Below are positions 36,022 through 44,863 of a stretch of DNA of 64,000 bases, piece by piece. The notes below the pieces were generated by a model, which worked only from the letters and a program-made list of their open reading frames with translations, was not told where the DNA came from and made no database searches. The first letter of the stretch is position 1; each line of letters begins with the position of its first letter. The position numbers and the translations under genes were made by a program. Source of the DNA: CALCZU01 sp964396165 (lineage in GTDB: Bacteria > Bdellovibrionota > FAC87 > UBA2466); NCBI GenBank assembly GCA_964396165.1, contig CAYNEF010000005.1:1-64000 (forward strand), read 5' to 3'.

Positions 36022-38079
36022 TTAATCTCCAAAATCTGAAGAGGAATCCGAATAGGGAGAGCCTTGCTCGACTGTAGGCCGTCTATTGGATTCGCGACTA
36101 TCTATTACACGTCTTCTTACGGAAGCTGGACGTCGAGAAGATTCGCCACGCTTGCGATTTTTATCCAATTCCGGATCGGAGCTTGCGGAAAAAGAAATTT
36201 CATTTCTATCCTTTGATTCGCTGGAATCAACACGAAGGGTGGAAGCGAGCTGACTGCGATCGCTCTCGGGACTTCTTGGTTGCATAATCGCTGCAGCTTT
36301 TGGAGCATTTTCGTCGGAAGTAGTAAATGCAGATGGTGTAGAAGCAGCAACGTCTGTAGAAGGGGACTGCACATCAAGTAGTCTGTTTCTTAGTGCTTCA
36401 CCTCTACGAGAGGTAGCTTCTTTTTTAGTTTTTGCTCTTACCAAATAATTTGGATCGAGAGGATCTCCTTCAGCTTCGATCCTCGCTAACTTATCAGCGC
36501 TGCGACGCGCGCTATAGATTAGAGGATCGCTACCCTCACTAGAGGAAGTTTGCGCAGTACTTTCTGCTGAAGAGCTAGAACCGGAGCCTGAGCTTGTGTC
36601 TTGTTTAATGGCGGCAAGTCCAGTGGGTTTGTCTGAGTTTTTGAAAAAGTTGTCATCCAGTGCGCCACCCAGTTTTGAAGCTTTATTAAAATTCTCATCT
36701 CCCGTATTAGCAGTGGTGGACTCTGGTTTGGGCGCTTCACTTTGACCTATAGGAATAGTAATTTTTTCTTTGTTTGGGTTACTCGCAGTTTCGTTTTTAG
36801 AGAAGCTGTCTTTTAATTTTGGGTGTCCGCCTGAAAGCCCGTCTTGTTTTGCAATCTTGCCACGGCCCTGCAGTCTGTATCCCGTTGCATTAGCTGGATC
36901 GCCTGCAAATTTTCTTTCGCCACCCATTTCTTCGTAGCCAGTGTCTTTGTTTTTCTGTCCCTTTGCGATAAATGTTTTAAATACTTTTTCGCCGGCTTGT
37001 ATATTTAAAATCTTCGTTTTATCGCTTGGCATGTATTGATTTCTTTTTGGGTTATACTTCCAGCGACCATCATTTGCGAAAGAGTTTGTTCGCATGGTTG
37101 AACAGCCTAAGGCCGACCAAGCGCCATCTGTTGCTCCTTCTGGGGGTGGTGGTGGTCTAGGTTTATTGGGGTCACGTGGTGGGGGATTCCCAATTCCATT
37201 CCCGTGATCGGATCCATTTGGTTTACCAAATTGAGAGTGTCCCTGTGCTTCATGTGTTACAACACCTGCTGTGCAAGCACCAGCTCGCTCAATAGAAGGC
37301 ACAGCACCCTTTCCATTAAATTGCGCGAACTTCTCTTGTCCTCCGGCAAAATCATCTTGATTAAAAGCTCCTCCACCTGCTGCATGCACTTGTGCACACC
37401 CGGCTACATTCGTATCCCAAATCATTGCTGGTCTTGCATTGGGAATAGGATTAGGTTTTTGTGAATCACACATTTTTGCTGCTGTTTCTGAGTGTGGAAC
37501 GCAAGTTGATACAGATGCAGAATTAGCTCCTTCGATTGCTTCTGTAATATTGCACGAAGAGGAAGCCCAATTATTAATTGTATTTGGATCATCTGGCATT
37601 CCCTGAACCCATCTTGGAAAGATGACTAGATTCACACCACATGCGGCAGAACTCTGGATCATTTTTTTAATTTCTTGGTCCATCTTCTGTGGCGTACTTT
37701 CCGCTGTATCTACAAACAAACACATTGGATAATAAAGTGGATATGCAATGCTTCCGTCATTACCAATTTTTGCTGGTCCGCCGCCCTTTGCTCCTGAATC
37801 ATCTGATGGGGAATTCGAGGGATTGCTCGCTGTTTTTTCGTTGTTTGCGTTTGCGCCGTTTCCTAAGCCGCTGCTAGAGCCGCTGGAGGAACCGGAGCTT
37901 GAGCCGGAACCTGATGTACCGCCCCCAGTCGATCCGGATTTGTTTTTTATTTCATTTGAAAGACTGACATTAAAGTCGGCCCAATTCCATTCTTTTGCAA
38001 ATACTGGAAAAGGGATGAGTTGAACGAAGAATGCTACTAATACCAGCCAGCTGATTTTCTTGTTTGCTCTGTCGTTCAT
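36022..38079 (-). CDS. Large exported protein with Gly/Ser linkers and HEAQGH motif, unknown function
   Basis: A 685-aa protein: signal peptide (VAFFVQLIPFPVFAKE), a Gly/Ser-rich linker at ~45-75, then a Cys-rich core (about 110-340) with at least nine cysteines. VVTHEAQGHSQFG near 273 is followed by SDHGNG. That resembles a zinc site of the H-E-x(3)-H kind, but it differs from HExxH by one residue and I do not recognise a protease family. A Pro-rich stretch (PRPPPPPEG) and a low-complexity Ser/Arg-rich C-terminal 300 residues follow. It is preceded by a sigma-54-type promoter like that of the neighbour 38226-40325. Confidence 0.75.
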   Translation of the reverse strand: MNDRANKKISWLVLVAFFVQLIPFPVFAKEWNWADFNVSLSNEIKNKSGSTGGGTSGSGSSSGSSSGSSSGLGNGANANNEKTASNPSNSPSDDSGAKGGGPAKIGNDGSIAYPLYYPMCLFVDTAESTPQKMDQEIKKMIQSSAACGVNLVIFPRWVQGMPDDPNTINNWASSSCNITEAIEGANSASVSTCVPHSETAAKMCDSQKPNPIPNARPAMIWDTNVAGCAQVHAAGGGAFNQDDFAGGQEKFAQFNGKGAVPSIERAGACTAGVVTHEAQGHSQFGKPNGSDHGNGIGNPPPRDPNKPRPPPPPEGATDGAWSALGCSTMRTNSFANDGRWKYNPKRNQYMPSDKTKILNIQAGEKVFKTFIAKGQKNKDTGYEEMGGERKFAGDPANATGYRLQGRGKIAKQDGLSGGHPKLKDSFSKNETASNPNKEKITIPIGQSEAPKPESTTANTGDENFNKASKLGGALDDNFFKNSDKPTGLAAIKQDTSSGSGSSSSAESTAQTSSSEGSDPLIYSARRSADKLARIEAEGDPLDPNYLVRAKTKKEATSRRGEALRNRLLDVQSPSTDVAASTPSAFTTSDENAPKAAAIMQPRSPESDRSQLASTLRVDSSESKDRNEISFSASSDPELDKNRKRGESSRRPASVRRRVIDSRESNRRPTVEQGSPYSDSSSDFGD

Positions 38080-38118
38080 AAGTGCTCAAAATTGTGTTGG
38101 TTCTTCACAATTTATAAG

Positions 38119-38134
38119 AGCAAGAGCAGGGCCA
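38119..38134 (-). promoter_or_regulatory. Sigma-54-type -24/-12 promoter of the HEAQGH exported protein
   Basis: Minus strand TGGCCCTGCTCTTGCT. GG and GC doublets are ten bases apart and about 13 of 16 positions agree with TGGCACG-R-NNN-TTGC-W. Predicted start near 38108, leaving a ~29-base leader to the ATG at 38079. This is the best of the three such sites found. Confidence 0.72.
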
Positions 38135-38225
38135 GAAACCCGTGCGTATTCTATAGCGAAATTTGCAGAATACTGCCTAACTTTTAGACATTTTTAAGAG
38201 GTTATACGGTTGAACCAGATTATCG

Positions 38226-40325
38226 TTACTTAGCTGATGCCCACTGTTTTACAGCTTCAAATTCAGCAGCAGAAAGACTTCCGCCCTTCGGCATGCCGCC
38301 GCCCGGACTTACTGAAGCCAAAATATCAGACAAACTGCCAGACTTGATACTGCCATCCGCATTGAATACCGGAGCTGATGGAGAATCTGCTTTTGGACTT
38401 GTGTGGCAACGCAAACATTTTGCAACCATTACTTGCTGACCTGCAGACGCCGCAGATGGCGCTGTTGGTTTCGTTCCACCAGGTGCTGGAGTAACAGAAG
38501 ACGAAGTAGTACTTACTGGTTCTTTACACATTCCAGCTGCTACTGTTTTTTCACATTCTTCTTGTGTTGAGAATGGGCCCACAGGGCTTCCACCACCAAA
38601 GTCTTTGCTTGCTTCACATTTGTTAGTCGAGCGATTTAAGAAATAGCCCGTTATTTTGCCTGAACCACCAAGTGTGAAATTTTCACCCTCTGGTTTTACT
38701 GCATCACAATTCACTTTTTCAGCTTTCGGCTGGTTGTGATTCTCACAATAGTAAGGAGCATCTTTTACCGTTGTTTTCCAACGATTATCTGGAAGAGATG
38801 TGCCGTGTTTGTGAATATAACGGGAAATGAATTGTTCTTGCCCATTTTTCATAATTTTCTTCAGTTGCACTTGCGTCTCAGGAAACTCTAATAACCCCTT
38901 CACTGAGAACGTAGTGTAGAAAGACGCAGGATCTCCATCTACATTTCTTAGCTTTCCGCCACCTGCTTCATTAGGATCTGCTGTGACTCTTTTCCAAGCG
39001 GCTTCGACTTCTTTTTCTTTATCCGCATCGGAAATTCCACCCGGGATAAAAGCCAAGTGAGACTGGTCTTTGCCGTCTTTATCTTTCGAGTTGAATAAAA
39101 TTAGTGTGGTAGGAATCTTTGTGTCTTGATCCGCTTTGGAAACACAATCTTGTTCAACCACTGTGTAATTATATTTCTTACTCTTTGCTTCTGAATTTAC
39201 AGTCGCAGCCAAGATATGTCCGTCTGTTGCTTTCACAGCGACACTTGAATCAAAGTCTGCTTTCCATTTCGAAAACACTGTAGGAGCCGTTGAAACTTCT
39301 TGTCTGCCAGGCTGAGGAGAGGTACCACCGTGATTTCCAGAAGTCGTTCCACCCGTAGCACCACCACCTGTTTGTGTAGCTGTTCTTTTAAAGAACGGAG
39401 TATTACCAAAATTTTGTCGGTAAAAACTCAGAACGCAACGTTGATTCTGGCTCAAACGTTGACCAGAAACTTCTTTACTCTGGTAGTAATTAAAAATTTT
39501 AATTTCGTTTCTGGGATCAATCGGCACGCTTCTGCCAAATTGATCTTGCTGAAAGAGCCTGCAGTTTGGACTTTGGCCGATCAAAACCTGATTTCCATTT
39601 TCACGGAAAGTATCGGTCAAGGTAAGTGGTCTTACTTGTCCGAGACTGCTGAAAGGATTTACTGGGTTTCCATCCTGGCCGATTACCGTTCCTACAGAAC
39701 CGAAGGGGTTTGAATTAACTCCGAAACTAGAAACTCCACTCCCTGTAGGATCACCAATTCCACCTGCACCAACGCTACCAAATTGGCTATTTCCAAAGCC
39801 GCTACCAAATTGGCTATTTCCAAAGCTCGCATTCTGGTTAAAAGCTCCGTTTTGATCAAACTGATTGAAGAAATCATTTTGAAATCCGTTGTTAAACTGG
39901 CTGTTAAATTGATTTCCACAGCCGACACGACTTCCGCATCCTCCAGAGCCACATCCGCGGTTAGCAATGGAATTAAATTGATTGCCTACATCACCAAACG
40001 GATTTCCAAACTGATCAACAATATTACCAAATTGATCTTGTTGAAGAGGATTGCCTAATTCATCCGATAAATTTCCGAATTCATCTTGAAATACTTGTTG
40101 ATTATTCAATCGATTGCCGCGATTACCACAACCATTGCGAGGTCTGCAGCCGCCACGACCGCATACGCCACCCATGCCTCTTAAAAGTCTTCCGCCACCG
40201 ATAATTTGCGGACCAGGCCCGAATAAAAGTCTTGCCATTGGACCACGACGTCCAAAAAGAGCCAATGCTTCAGGTGTAGGTAAAAAAATAGAAATGCAGA
40301 TAACTGCTGTAAGTAAATGCCTCAT
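38226..40325 (-). CDS. Exported Asn/Gln/Gly-rich protein with Kunitz-like and cytochrome c segments
   Basis: A 699-aa protein with signal peptide (LLTAVICISIFLPTPEALALF). Residues ~35-230 are built of N-, Q-, F- and G-rich units (DQFGN, GNQFNSQ, GNSQFGS) with GCG pairs, prion-like in composition. A folded middle region (~350-540) has no family I recognise. At ~540-600, cysteines in VNC, NKC, EEC and GMC with GYFLNRSTNKC and FSTQEEC resemble a Kunitz domain lacking its middle disulfide. The C-terminal ~65 residues have the haem c motif CLRCH and a possible distal Met in GGGMPKGG. The -24/-12 promoter at 40368 precedes it. Localisation should be periplasmic or outer surface. Confidence 0.8.
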   Translation of the reverse strand: MRHLLTAVICISIFLPTPEALALFGRRGPMARLLFGPGPQIIGGGRLLRGMGGVCGRGGCRPRNGCGNRGNRLNNQQVFQDEFGNLSDELGNPLQQDQFGNIVDQFGNPFGDVGNQFNSIANRGCGSGGCGSRVGCGNQFNSQFNNGFQNDFFNQFDQNGAFNQNASFGNSQFGSGFGNSQFGSVGAGGIGDPTGSGVSSFGVNSNPFGSVGTVIGQDGNPVNPFSSLGQVRPLTLTDTFRENGNQVLIGQSPNCRLFQQDQFGRSVPIDPRNEIKIFNYYQSKEVSGQRLSQNQRCVLSFYRQNFGNTPFFKRTATQTGGGATGGTTSGNHGGTSPQPGRQEVSTAPTVFSKWKADFDSSVAVKATDGHILAATVNSEAKSKKYNYTVVEQDCVSKADQDTKIPTTLILFNSKDKDGKDQSHLAFIPGGISDADKEKEVEAAWKRVTADPNEAGGGKLRNVDGDPASFYTTFSVKGLLEFPETQVQLKKIMKNGQEQFISRYIHKHGTSLPDNRWKTTVKDAPYYCENHNQPKAEKVNCDAVKPEGENFTLGGSGKITGYFLNRSTNKCEASKDFGGGSPVGPFSTQEECEKTVAAGMCKEPVSTTSSSVTPAPGGTKPTAPSAASAGQQVMVAKCLRCHTSPKADSPSAPVFNADGSIKSGSLSDILASVSPGGGMPKGGSLSAAEFEAVKQWASAK
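39700..40230 (-). repeat. N/Q/F/G-rich repetitive coding segment
   Basis: In-frame region coding for repeated QFGN, GNPF, FNSQFN, GNSQFGS-like units in the exported cytochrome-like protein. A pair of near-identical units is visible around 39780-39820 (GNSQFGS twice). Copy number may vary between strains. Confidence 0.75.
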
Positions 40326-40367
40326 GTACTGTCCCCTTAGAAAACTAAAATAGATGAGAGAATATAG

Positions 40368-40383
40368 TGCACATGCGGGGCCA
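40368..40383 (-). promoter_or_regulatory. Sigma-54-type -24/-12 promoter of the cytochrome-like exported protein
   Basis: Minus strand TGGCCCCGCATGTGCA. GG and GC doublets are ten bases apart; TGGC and TGCA agree with the consensus, and the element starts CTGGCCC exactly like the neighbouring one at 38134. Predicted start near 40356, a ~31-base leader. Confidence 0.65.
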
Positions 40384-40539
40384 GAATTGTTTAACGAAAG
40401 TGGAATACACTTTTTTCTGCGTTAATTTGGGTATGATTTATATGGACTTACGTAATTTTGTATACGAAATAGTTGGTAACAAACTCATTTAAATCAAGAC
40501 AGGTGTCTAAAAGATACTCTGTATTCTGGTTGTATTTTT

Positions 40540-41679
40540 TTAACCGAGGATGTTTGTTTGTCGGCGATAACAGTAATACGCTACACCCGCAAATACGACG
40601 TTAGGCAACCACACTCCCAACCAGGGCACGACCCAACCACTTAGGGCAAGCGCATTTGCTCCCACTGCAGAAAGCCAGTAAATCAGTCCAACTACAAGAC
40701 ACAGCACAATCGAGCCACTTCTGATTCCCCGTTGGCTCATCGTCCCAATAAAAAAACCAAGACCCGCAAAGATGATACAGGCAAACGATAAAGAAAATCG
40801 TCTGTGTAATTCCACCTGCAACTGCCTGTAAAGCGGTGGATCATGAATCGTTTCTTTCAAACGTGTTTGTAGCTGATCGTAGTTGAACGACGGAGGACTA
40901 TATTCTCTCCACGAGTCTCCGTGGCCTGCGACATCCATATTAATGTCGTACACATCAAATTTGATTTTTTGCTGCGGCCCTTCGAGTTGTTTTTTATCCA
41001 CGAAAATAGAACCGTTCGTTAACCTTAACGTCATCATTTCTTTTTCAAGATTCGATTTTAAAAGGCCCGCTTCCGTTGTGATGACTAAAGGGTGCTGTTC
41101 TTCTCGTTCGTCAAAAATGAAGACGCGTTTTAATTCATTTTTAATCGGAACAATTTGTTCTGCAAAAAGCACAAGGCCTTTACCGCCAAAGGATTCTTGA
41201 AAGACTCCGGGTTTTAAACTTGCCATTGCTCTTTCGCTGGAAAGGCGTGTGATGAGCAATTCAAACTTACGGTTCCCTTGGGGAACGGTATAAAGTGCCG
41301 CGTACGTTAAAGTACCTGTTACCAAAAAAGAGAATACCAAAAGGGGAGAAAAAACCTGGAGGAGGCTTACGCCCGTTGCCTGAAGCGCAATCATTTCCCC
41401 TTCTGAATTCGCTCGCGATATTCCCATCAATACTGCGAATAAAAAGGCGATAGGAACCGCAATCGGAAGTAGCGATGTCATCAGGTAAATGGATAATTTG
41501 ATCACATCTAAAATTCCTACTTGCTGTACTACAAAAAACTCAGCCAAGCGGATGTACTGGAGCATTAACATGATGAGCAAAAAAATAGATGTTCCCATCA
41601 GGAACCCAAAAAATACTTCAGTTCCCACGTACTTACTCAAGTACCAAGAAAACCATTTTGTTTTTGCTTCTACCTTCAT
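40540..41679 (-). CDS. LptF/LptG-family permease of the LPS export machinery
   Basis: Inner-membrane permease of the YjgP/YjgQ family. 379 aa with about six membrane helices: three before ~125, a periplasmic beta-jellyroll region (~130-280) and three after ~285. The family segment GISRANSEGEMIALQATGVS is present. LptF and LptG form a heterodimer that with LptB extracts lipopolysaccharide. Only one permease is in the window, so I cannot say which of the two it is. A TATAAT lies 11 bases before the ATG. Confidence 0.9.
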   Translation of the reverse strand: MKVEAKTKWFSWYLSKYVGTEVFFGFLMGTSIFLLIMLMLQYIRLAEFFVVQQVGILDVIKLSIYLMTSLLPIAVPIAFLFAVLMGISRANSEGEMIALQATGVSLLQVFSPLLVFSFLVTGTLTYAALYTVPQGNRKFELLITRLSSERAMASLKPGVFQESFGGKGLVLFAEQIVPIKNELKRVFIFDEREEQHPLVITTEAGLLKSNLEKEMMTLRLTNGSIFVDKKQLEGPQQKIKFDVYDINMDVAGHGDSWREYSPPSFNYDQLQTRLKETIHDPPLYRQLQVELHRRFSLSFACIIFAGLGFFIGTMSQRGIRSGSIVLCLVVGLIYWLSAVGANALALSGWVVPWLGVWLPNVVFAGVAYYCYRRQTNILG

Positions 41680-41690
41680 GAATGTCTCGA

Positions 41691-41696
41691 ATTATA
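41691..41696 (-). promoter_or_regulatory. -10-like element close to the LptF/G start
   Basis: Minus strand TATAAT eleven bases before the ATG at 41679; no clear -35 hexamer at the normal spacing. Would give a leader of about five bases. Confidence 0.35.
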
Positions 41697-41739
41697 CCCT
41701 AACTTGATTCCATCACTCGATAAGAGTAATACCAGAAGT

Positions 41740-43029
41740 ATGGATTTGTTTGAAGATACGCTCTTTAGCAGTGTCGATCGTGAAGCCGCACTGTCCCAAA
41801 GCCCTCTCGCACAAAGAATGAGACCCAAGTCACTAGATAAGGTGGTGGGGCAATCGCATTTTTTAAATTCACGTTTTAAATCCATCTTGGAATCCGACAT
41901 GTGGTCGGGTCTGATTTTCTGGGGCCCTCCTGGAACGGGAAAAACAACACTCGCCACTGTGATTGCGGAAATGACCAAACGTCCGTTTGTGACCTTATCC
42001 GCGGTAAATACCGGCGTAAAAGAAATCAAAGAAGTACTCGAAGGATCTAAAAAAGCCTTCCGCTCTGGTAAGCCCGCCTGGATTTTATTTTTGGATGAAG
42101 TGCATCGGTTAAATAAAGCACAGCAAGACGTGCTTTTACCTTTTTTGGAAGAGGGCAGTATCCGCTTCATTGGGGCAACGACTGAAAACCCTTCTTTTGA
42201 AATCAACAACGCGATTGCGTCCAGATCGGTAATTTTTAATTTTAAACAGCTCACAGAAGAAGAAGTGCTCACCGTTGTAAAAAGAGCTGCGGGTGAAAAC
42301 ATTGAAGAAGAAGTATTGCAAAGAATTGCGGCTGTTGCTTTGGGCGATGCAAGACGTGCGCTGACTTTACTGGAACATATTTCGCTTTCTGCACCAAAAG
42401 ATCAAAAAATCGGGCTGAAAGACTTTGAAGACATTACGCACGGACAATCGCTTTATTACGATAAGAAATCCGAATCTCACTACGATACAATTTCAGCGTT
42501 CATTAAAAGTGTGCGTGGCAGTGATCCGGATGCTGCTGTTTATTATTTAGCGCGAATGCTTGAGGGCGGAGAAGATCCGCTATTTGTGGCAAGACGGTTA
42601 ATCATTCTTGCCTCTGAAGATATTGGAAATGCAAATCCGGCGGCACTGATGATTGCATCCAGTTGCTTTCAAGCAGTGCACGCTATTGGAATGCCCGAAG
42701 CGCGAATAGTGCTGTCGCAAGCAACGACTTATCTTGCGTGCTCTGAGAAAAGTAACCGCGCGTATCTTGCTATTAACGAAGCAATGGATCTTGTTAAAAA
42801 AACCGGGAACCTCGAAATTCCTTACCACATCCGAAATGCTCCCACGACGATGATGAAAGATTGGGGATACGGAAAAGGATACGATTACCCGCACAACAAC
42901 GAGAGCGGTTGGGTGAAAAAACAATATTTACCAGACAAGATTAAAGACGTGCGTTTTTACCAGCCGTCACAGCATGGAAATGAAAAAAAGTTTCAGGAAT
43001 TTTTAAAGTCGAGAAAAGGGCTTCCTTAG
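41740..43029 (+). CDS. rarA: Replication-associated recombination protein RarA (MgsA) AAA+ ATPase
   Basis: Clamp-loader-like ATPase acting at stalled replication forks. 429 aa from ATG 41740 (MDLFE, the usual RarA N-terminus); an in-frame TTG at 41704 would add 12 unconvincing residues. Walker A GPPGTGKTT, Walker B LFLDEVHRLNKAQQD, sensor 1 GATTENPSFE, arginine finger region ASRSVIF, and the conserved C-terminal tetramerisation half. The stop interlocks with the convergent barrel gene through TTAG. Confidence 0.95.
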   Translation: MDLFEDTLFSSVDREAALSQSPLAQRMRPKSLDKVVGQSHFLNSRFKSILESDMWSGLIFWGPPGTGKTTLATVIAEMTKRPFVTLSAVNTGVKEIKEVLEGSKKAFRSGKPAWILFLDEVHRLNKAQQDVLLPFLEEGSIRFIGATTENPSFEINNAIASRSVIFNFKQLTEEEVLTVVKRAAGENIEEEVLQRIAAVALGDARRALTLLEHISLSAPKDQKIGLKDFEDITHGQSLYYDKKSESHYDTISAFIKSVRGSDPDAAVYYLARMLEGGEDPLFVARRLIILASEDIGNANPAALMIASSCFQAVHAIGMPEARIVLSQATTYLACSEKSNRAYLAINEAMDLVKKTGNLEIPYHIRNAPTTMMKDWGYGKGYDYPHNNESGWVKKQYLPDKIKDVRFYQPSQHGNEKKFQEFLKSRKGLP

Positions 43030-43631
43030 AGGAAAAGCCTGATCCCAAAGGTAAGATAGTAATCGATAAGTGGGCCGGGTTTATCAATTCCGGTAGCAAC
43101 AGCAAGACCTTCTGTTTCAAAGGCGATAGATTTTGCAAGCATCACTCTAAAGCCAAGACCACCATTTCCAGAAACCCCGAATCTTTTTTCTTCGTAATCG
43201 TGTGCATCGAAACTGTACGTTCTTTTATTTTCCACATAACCGGCCCCGATAAAGATGAATGGGCGGAAGGCACTTTTGTCGCTTAAGAAATCAATGTCTA
43301 CCCCAAGCGTATAGTTGAGCGATTGAGTATGGATAGAAGTGGCATACCATGGCTCGCCATTCACATTCGTTAGTTCCATTCTATTTTGATAGCCTTCGAT
43401 GAGTGACATGCGGGCTTCTAAACGAACTGAAGAACCCAGACCAATCGCAAGACCAGTGGTTCCCGTTACACTTTGAGAAATAATATCGGCTGAAATATTA
43501 TTTTTTGAGTACGAGCCTTTTGCAAAGATTTCGAATCCAATCGAAGAACCTTTCGCAAAAACTGGTTTAGCCGTTATTAGGCAAAAAACGCCACAGAGCA
43601 TCAAAAAAATAGAGTTTCTTGGGTAAGGCAT
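43026..43631 (-). CDS. Outer-membrane beta-barrel protein, unknown function
   Basis: 201 aa from the ATG at 43631. That start gives a standard signal peptide (IFLMLCGVFCLITAKPVFAKG); earlier in-frame starts would overlap the divergent gene. The mature part is an eight-strand-like barrel with a strand pattern (SVRLEARMSLIEGYQ, RPFIFIGAGYVEN, IDYYLTFGIRLFL) and a C-terminal Phe/Leu as in outer-membrane barrels. A -10-like TACAAT stands six bases before the ATG. Confidence 0.78.
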   Translation of the reverse strand: MPYPRNSIFLMLCGVFCLITAKPVFAKGSSIGFEIFAKGSYSKNNISADIISQSVTGTTGLAIGLGSSVRLEARMSLIEGYQNRMELTNVNGEPWYATSIHTQSLNYTLGVDIDFLSDKSAFRPFIFIGAGYVENKRTYSFDAHDYEEKRFGVSGNGGLGFRVMLAKSIAFETEGLAVATGIDKPGPLIDYYLTFGIRLFL

Positions 43632-43680
43632 CTTTTTATTGTATGCTAGACAACGGTTTCTAAAAAGGCGCGGCATCCCT

Positions 43681-44466
43681 ATGACTACTGATTATATAAT
43701 GCAGGCTATCAATTTGTATGATTCCATCCCGACTAAGCGCCTGCGCTCCGTTGTTTCCGGCAAAGTTATCGATTTTTCACCACAGCAAATGGATGTGCAG
43801 TACAGCGAACATAGCTTTATGTTCGTCTACCGCTTCGGTTGCCTTGTTTTTTTCAATATGTCCCCTGAACTTATCCAGGAAGAGACAGCAAAAATTAAAA
43901 CAGAGCTTGGTGCCGGTTTTCCGAGCCCCACAACTGAGTCTTTTGTCATAAAAATCGGTGAAGCGGCCGGTAAAGTCGAATTTGAATATGTTGAAATTAA
44001 GAAATTGGCAATCGATCATCTAAGACTGATTGCAATCACACTGGGACAATCAGCTGGTGTGGAATATTTTGAAAGATTGGGCGATAAACTTTTGCAAGAT
44101 ACCGCAAGCTTCATGCAAAAGATGGAAACAACGGGCAAAGTCCCTACCAACGCCAAGAGATTACTTAAATTCATTGGATCAGCTGCTGGTTCCAGACAAC
44201 ATATTGTCAGTAACCTGTCTATTTTGGACCCGCCAGAAGATACTTGGAAATCAAAAGAGCTGGAAAAGTTTTTTAAAGAACTGCAGCTGAATTTTGATAT
44301 CGATTTGCGGTTTAAGACGCTCGATAGAAAGCTGAGCATCGTACAGGATAATATTGAGATTCTTTCGGATCTTGCAACCGCGAGAACTTCCAATATTTTG
44401 GAGCTTTTAATCGTCGTATTGATCGTTTTGGAATTGGTAATGGCTGCAATTCAGCGATTTAGTTAG
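43681..44466 (+). CDS. DUF155/RMD1-family protein with C-terminal membrane anchor
   Basis: 261 aa from ATG 43681 (a TTG at 43639 is in frame but overlaps the divergent gene). The conserved DUF155 core is recognisable: MFVYRFGCLVFFNMSPE, VEYFERLGDKLLQ and DRKLSIVQDNIEILSDL, ending in a single membrane helix (ILELLIVVLIVLELVMAAIQ). Eukaryotic members (RMD1, RMND1) support mitochondrial translation; the bacterial role is not established. Confidence 0.85.
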   Translation: MTTDYIMQAINLYDSIPTKRLRSVVSGKVIDFSPQQMDVQYSEHSFMFVYRFGCLVFFNMSPELIQEETAKIKTELGAGFPSPTTESFVIKIGEAAGKVEFEYVEIKKLAIDHLRLIAITLGQSAGVEYFERLGDKLLQDTASFMQKMETTGKVPTNAKRLLKFIGSAAGSRQHIVSNLSILDPPEDTWKSKELEKFFKELQLNFDIDLRFKTLDRKLSIVQDNIEILSDLATARTSNILELLIVVLIVLELVMAAIQRFS

Positions 44467-44521
44467 GTCGTTTGACAAAACCGGGGAATTCAGCGAATTT
44501 TAAGCACTTAAAGAGGCTAGT

Positions 44522-44836
44522 ATGGCAATGAGATATATCGTCCGTCGTAAAGAAGCGACGGATTTTTCAGATGTAAAAAAATCAGTTCCCACCCTGGACG
44601 ATGTCTTGGGAAAACCGGGTGACAATTCCATCCGAGATATTACTTTGCGTGTAGGCCCTCAAAGACATTTCACTTTTCAATTTTTTACCAGAAAAACCGG
44701 GACAACTTATCAATGGATTTGTCCCTCTGTTGAAATTGTCGCAGAAAATGAAGCAGGCCTTTTTGCCATGACCGATAAACTCGGCGTCGGCCGTCCTGAA
44801 CATCTTCTCCCTCAAAACAACACCACTCAGAAATAA
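44522..44836 (+). CDS. Conserved-looking small cytoplasmic protein, unknown function
   Basis: A 104-aa basic protein without signal peptide or membrane segment. A GAGG lies before the ATG, and a TTGACA hexamer at 44472 lies upstream without a good -10. No family recognised. The balance of strands and charges suggests a small folded domain. It is followed by a repeat-flanked assembly gap. Confidence 0.6.
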   Translation: MAMRYIVRRKEATDFSDVKKSVPTLDDVLGKPGDNSIRDITLRVGPQRHFTFQFFTRKTGTTYQWICPSVEIVAENEAGLFAMTDKLGVGRPEHLLPQNNTTQK

Positions 44837-44863
44837 GTAACCTTACTCCTTATTGAAAACTAC

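Noticed and set aside
36117..36740. Small alternate-frame open frames within the Ser/Arg-rich region
   Set aside because: Low-complexity DNA produces long frames in all phases; no start signals or protein features support them.
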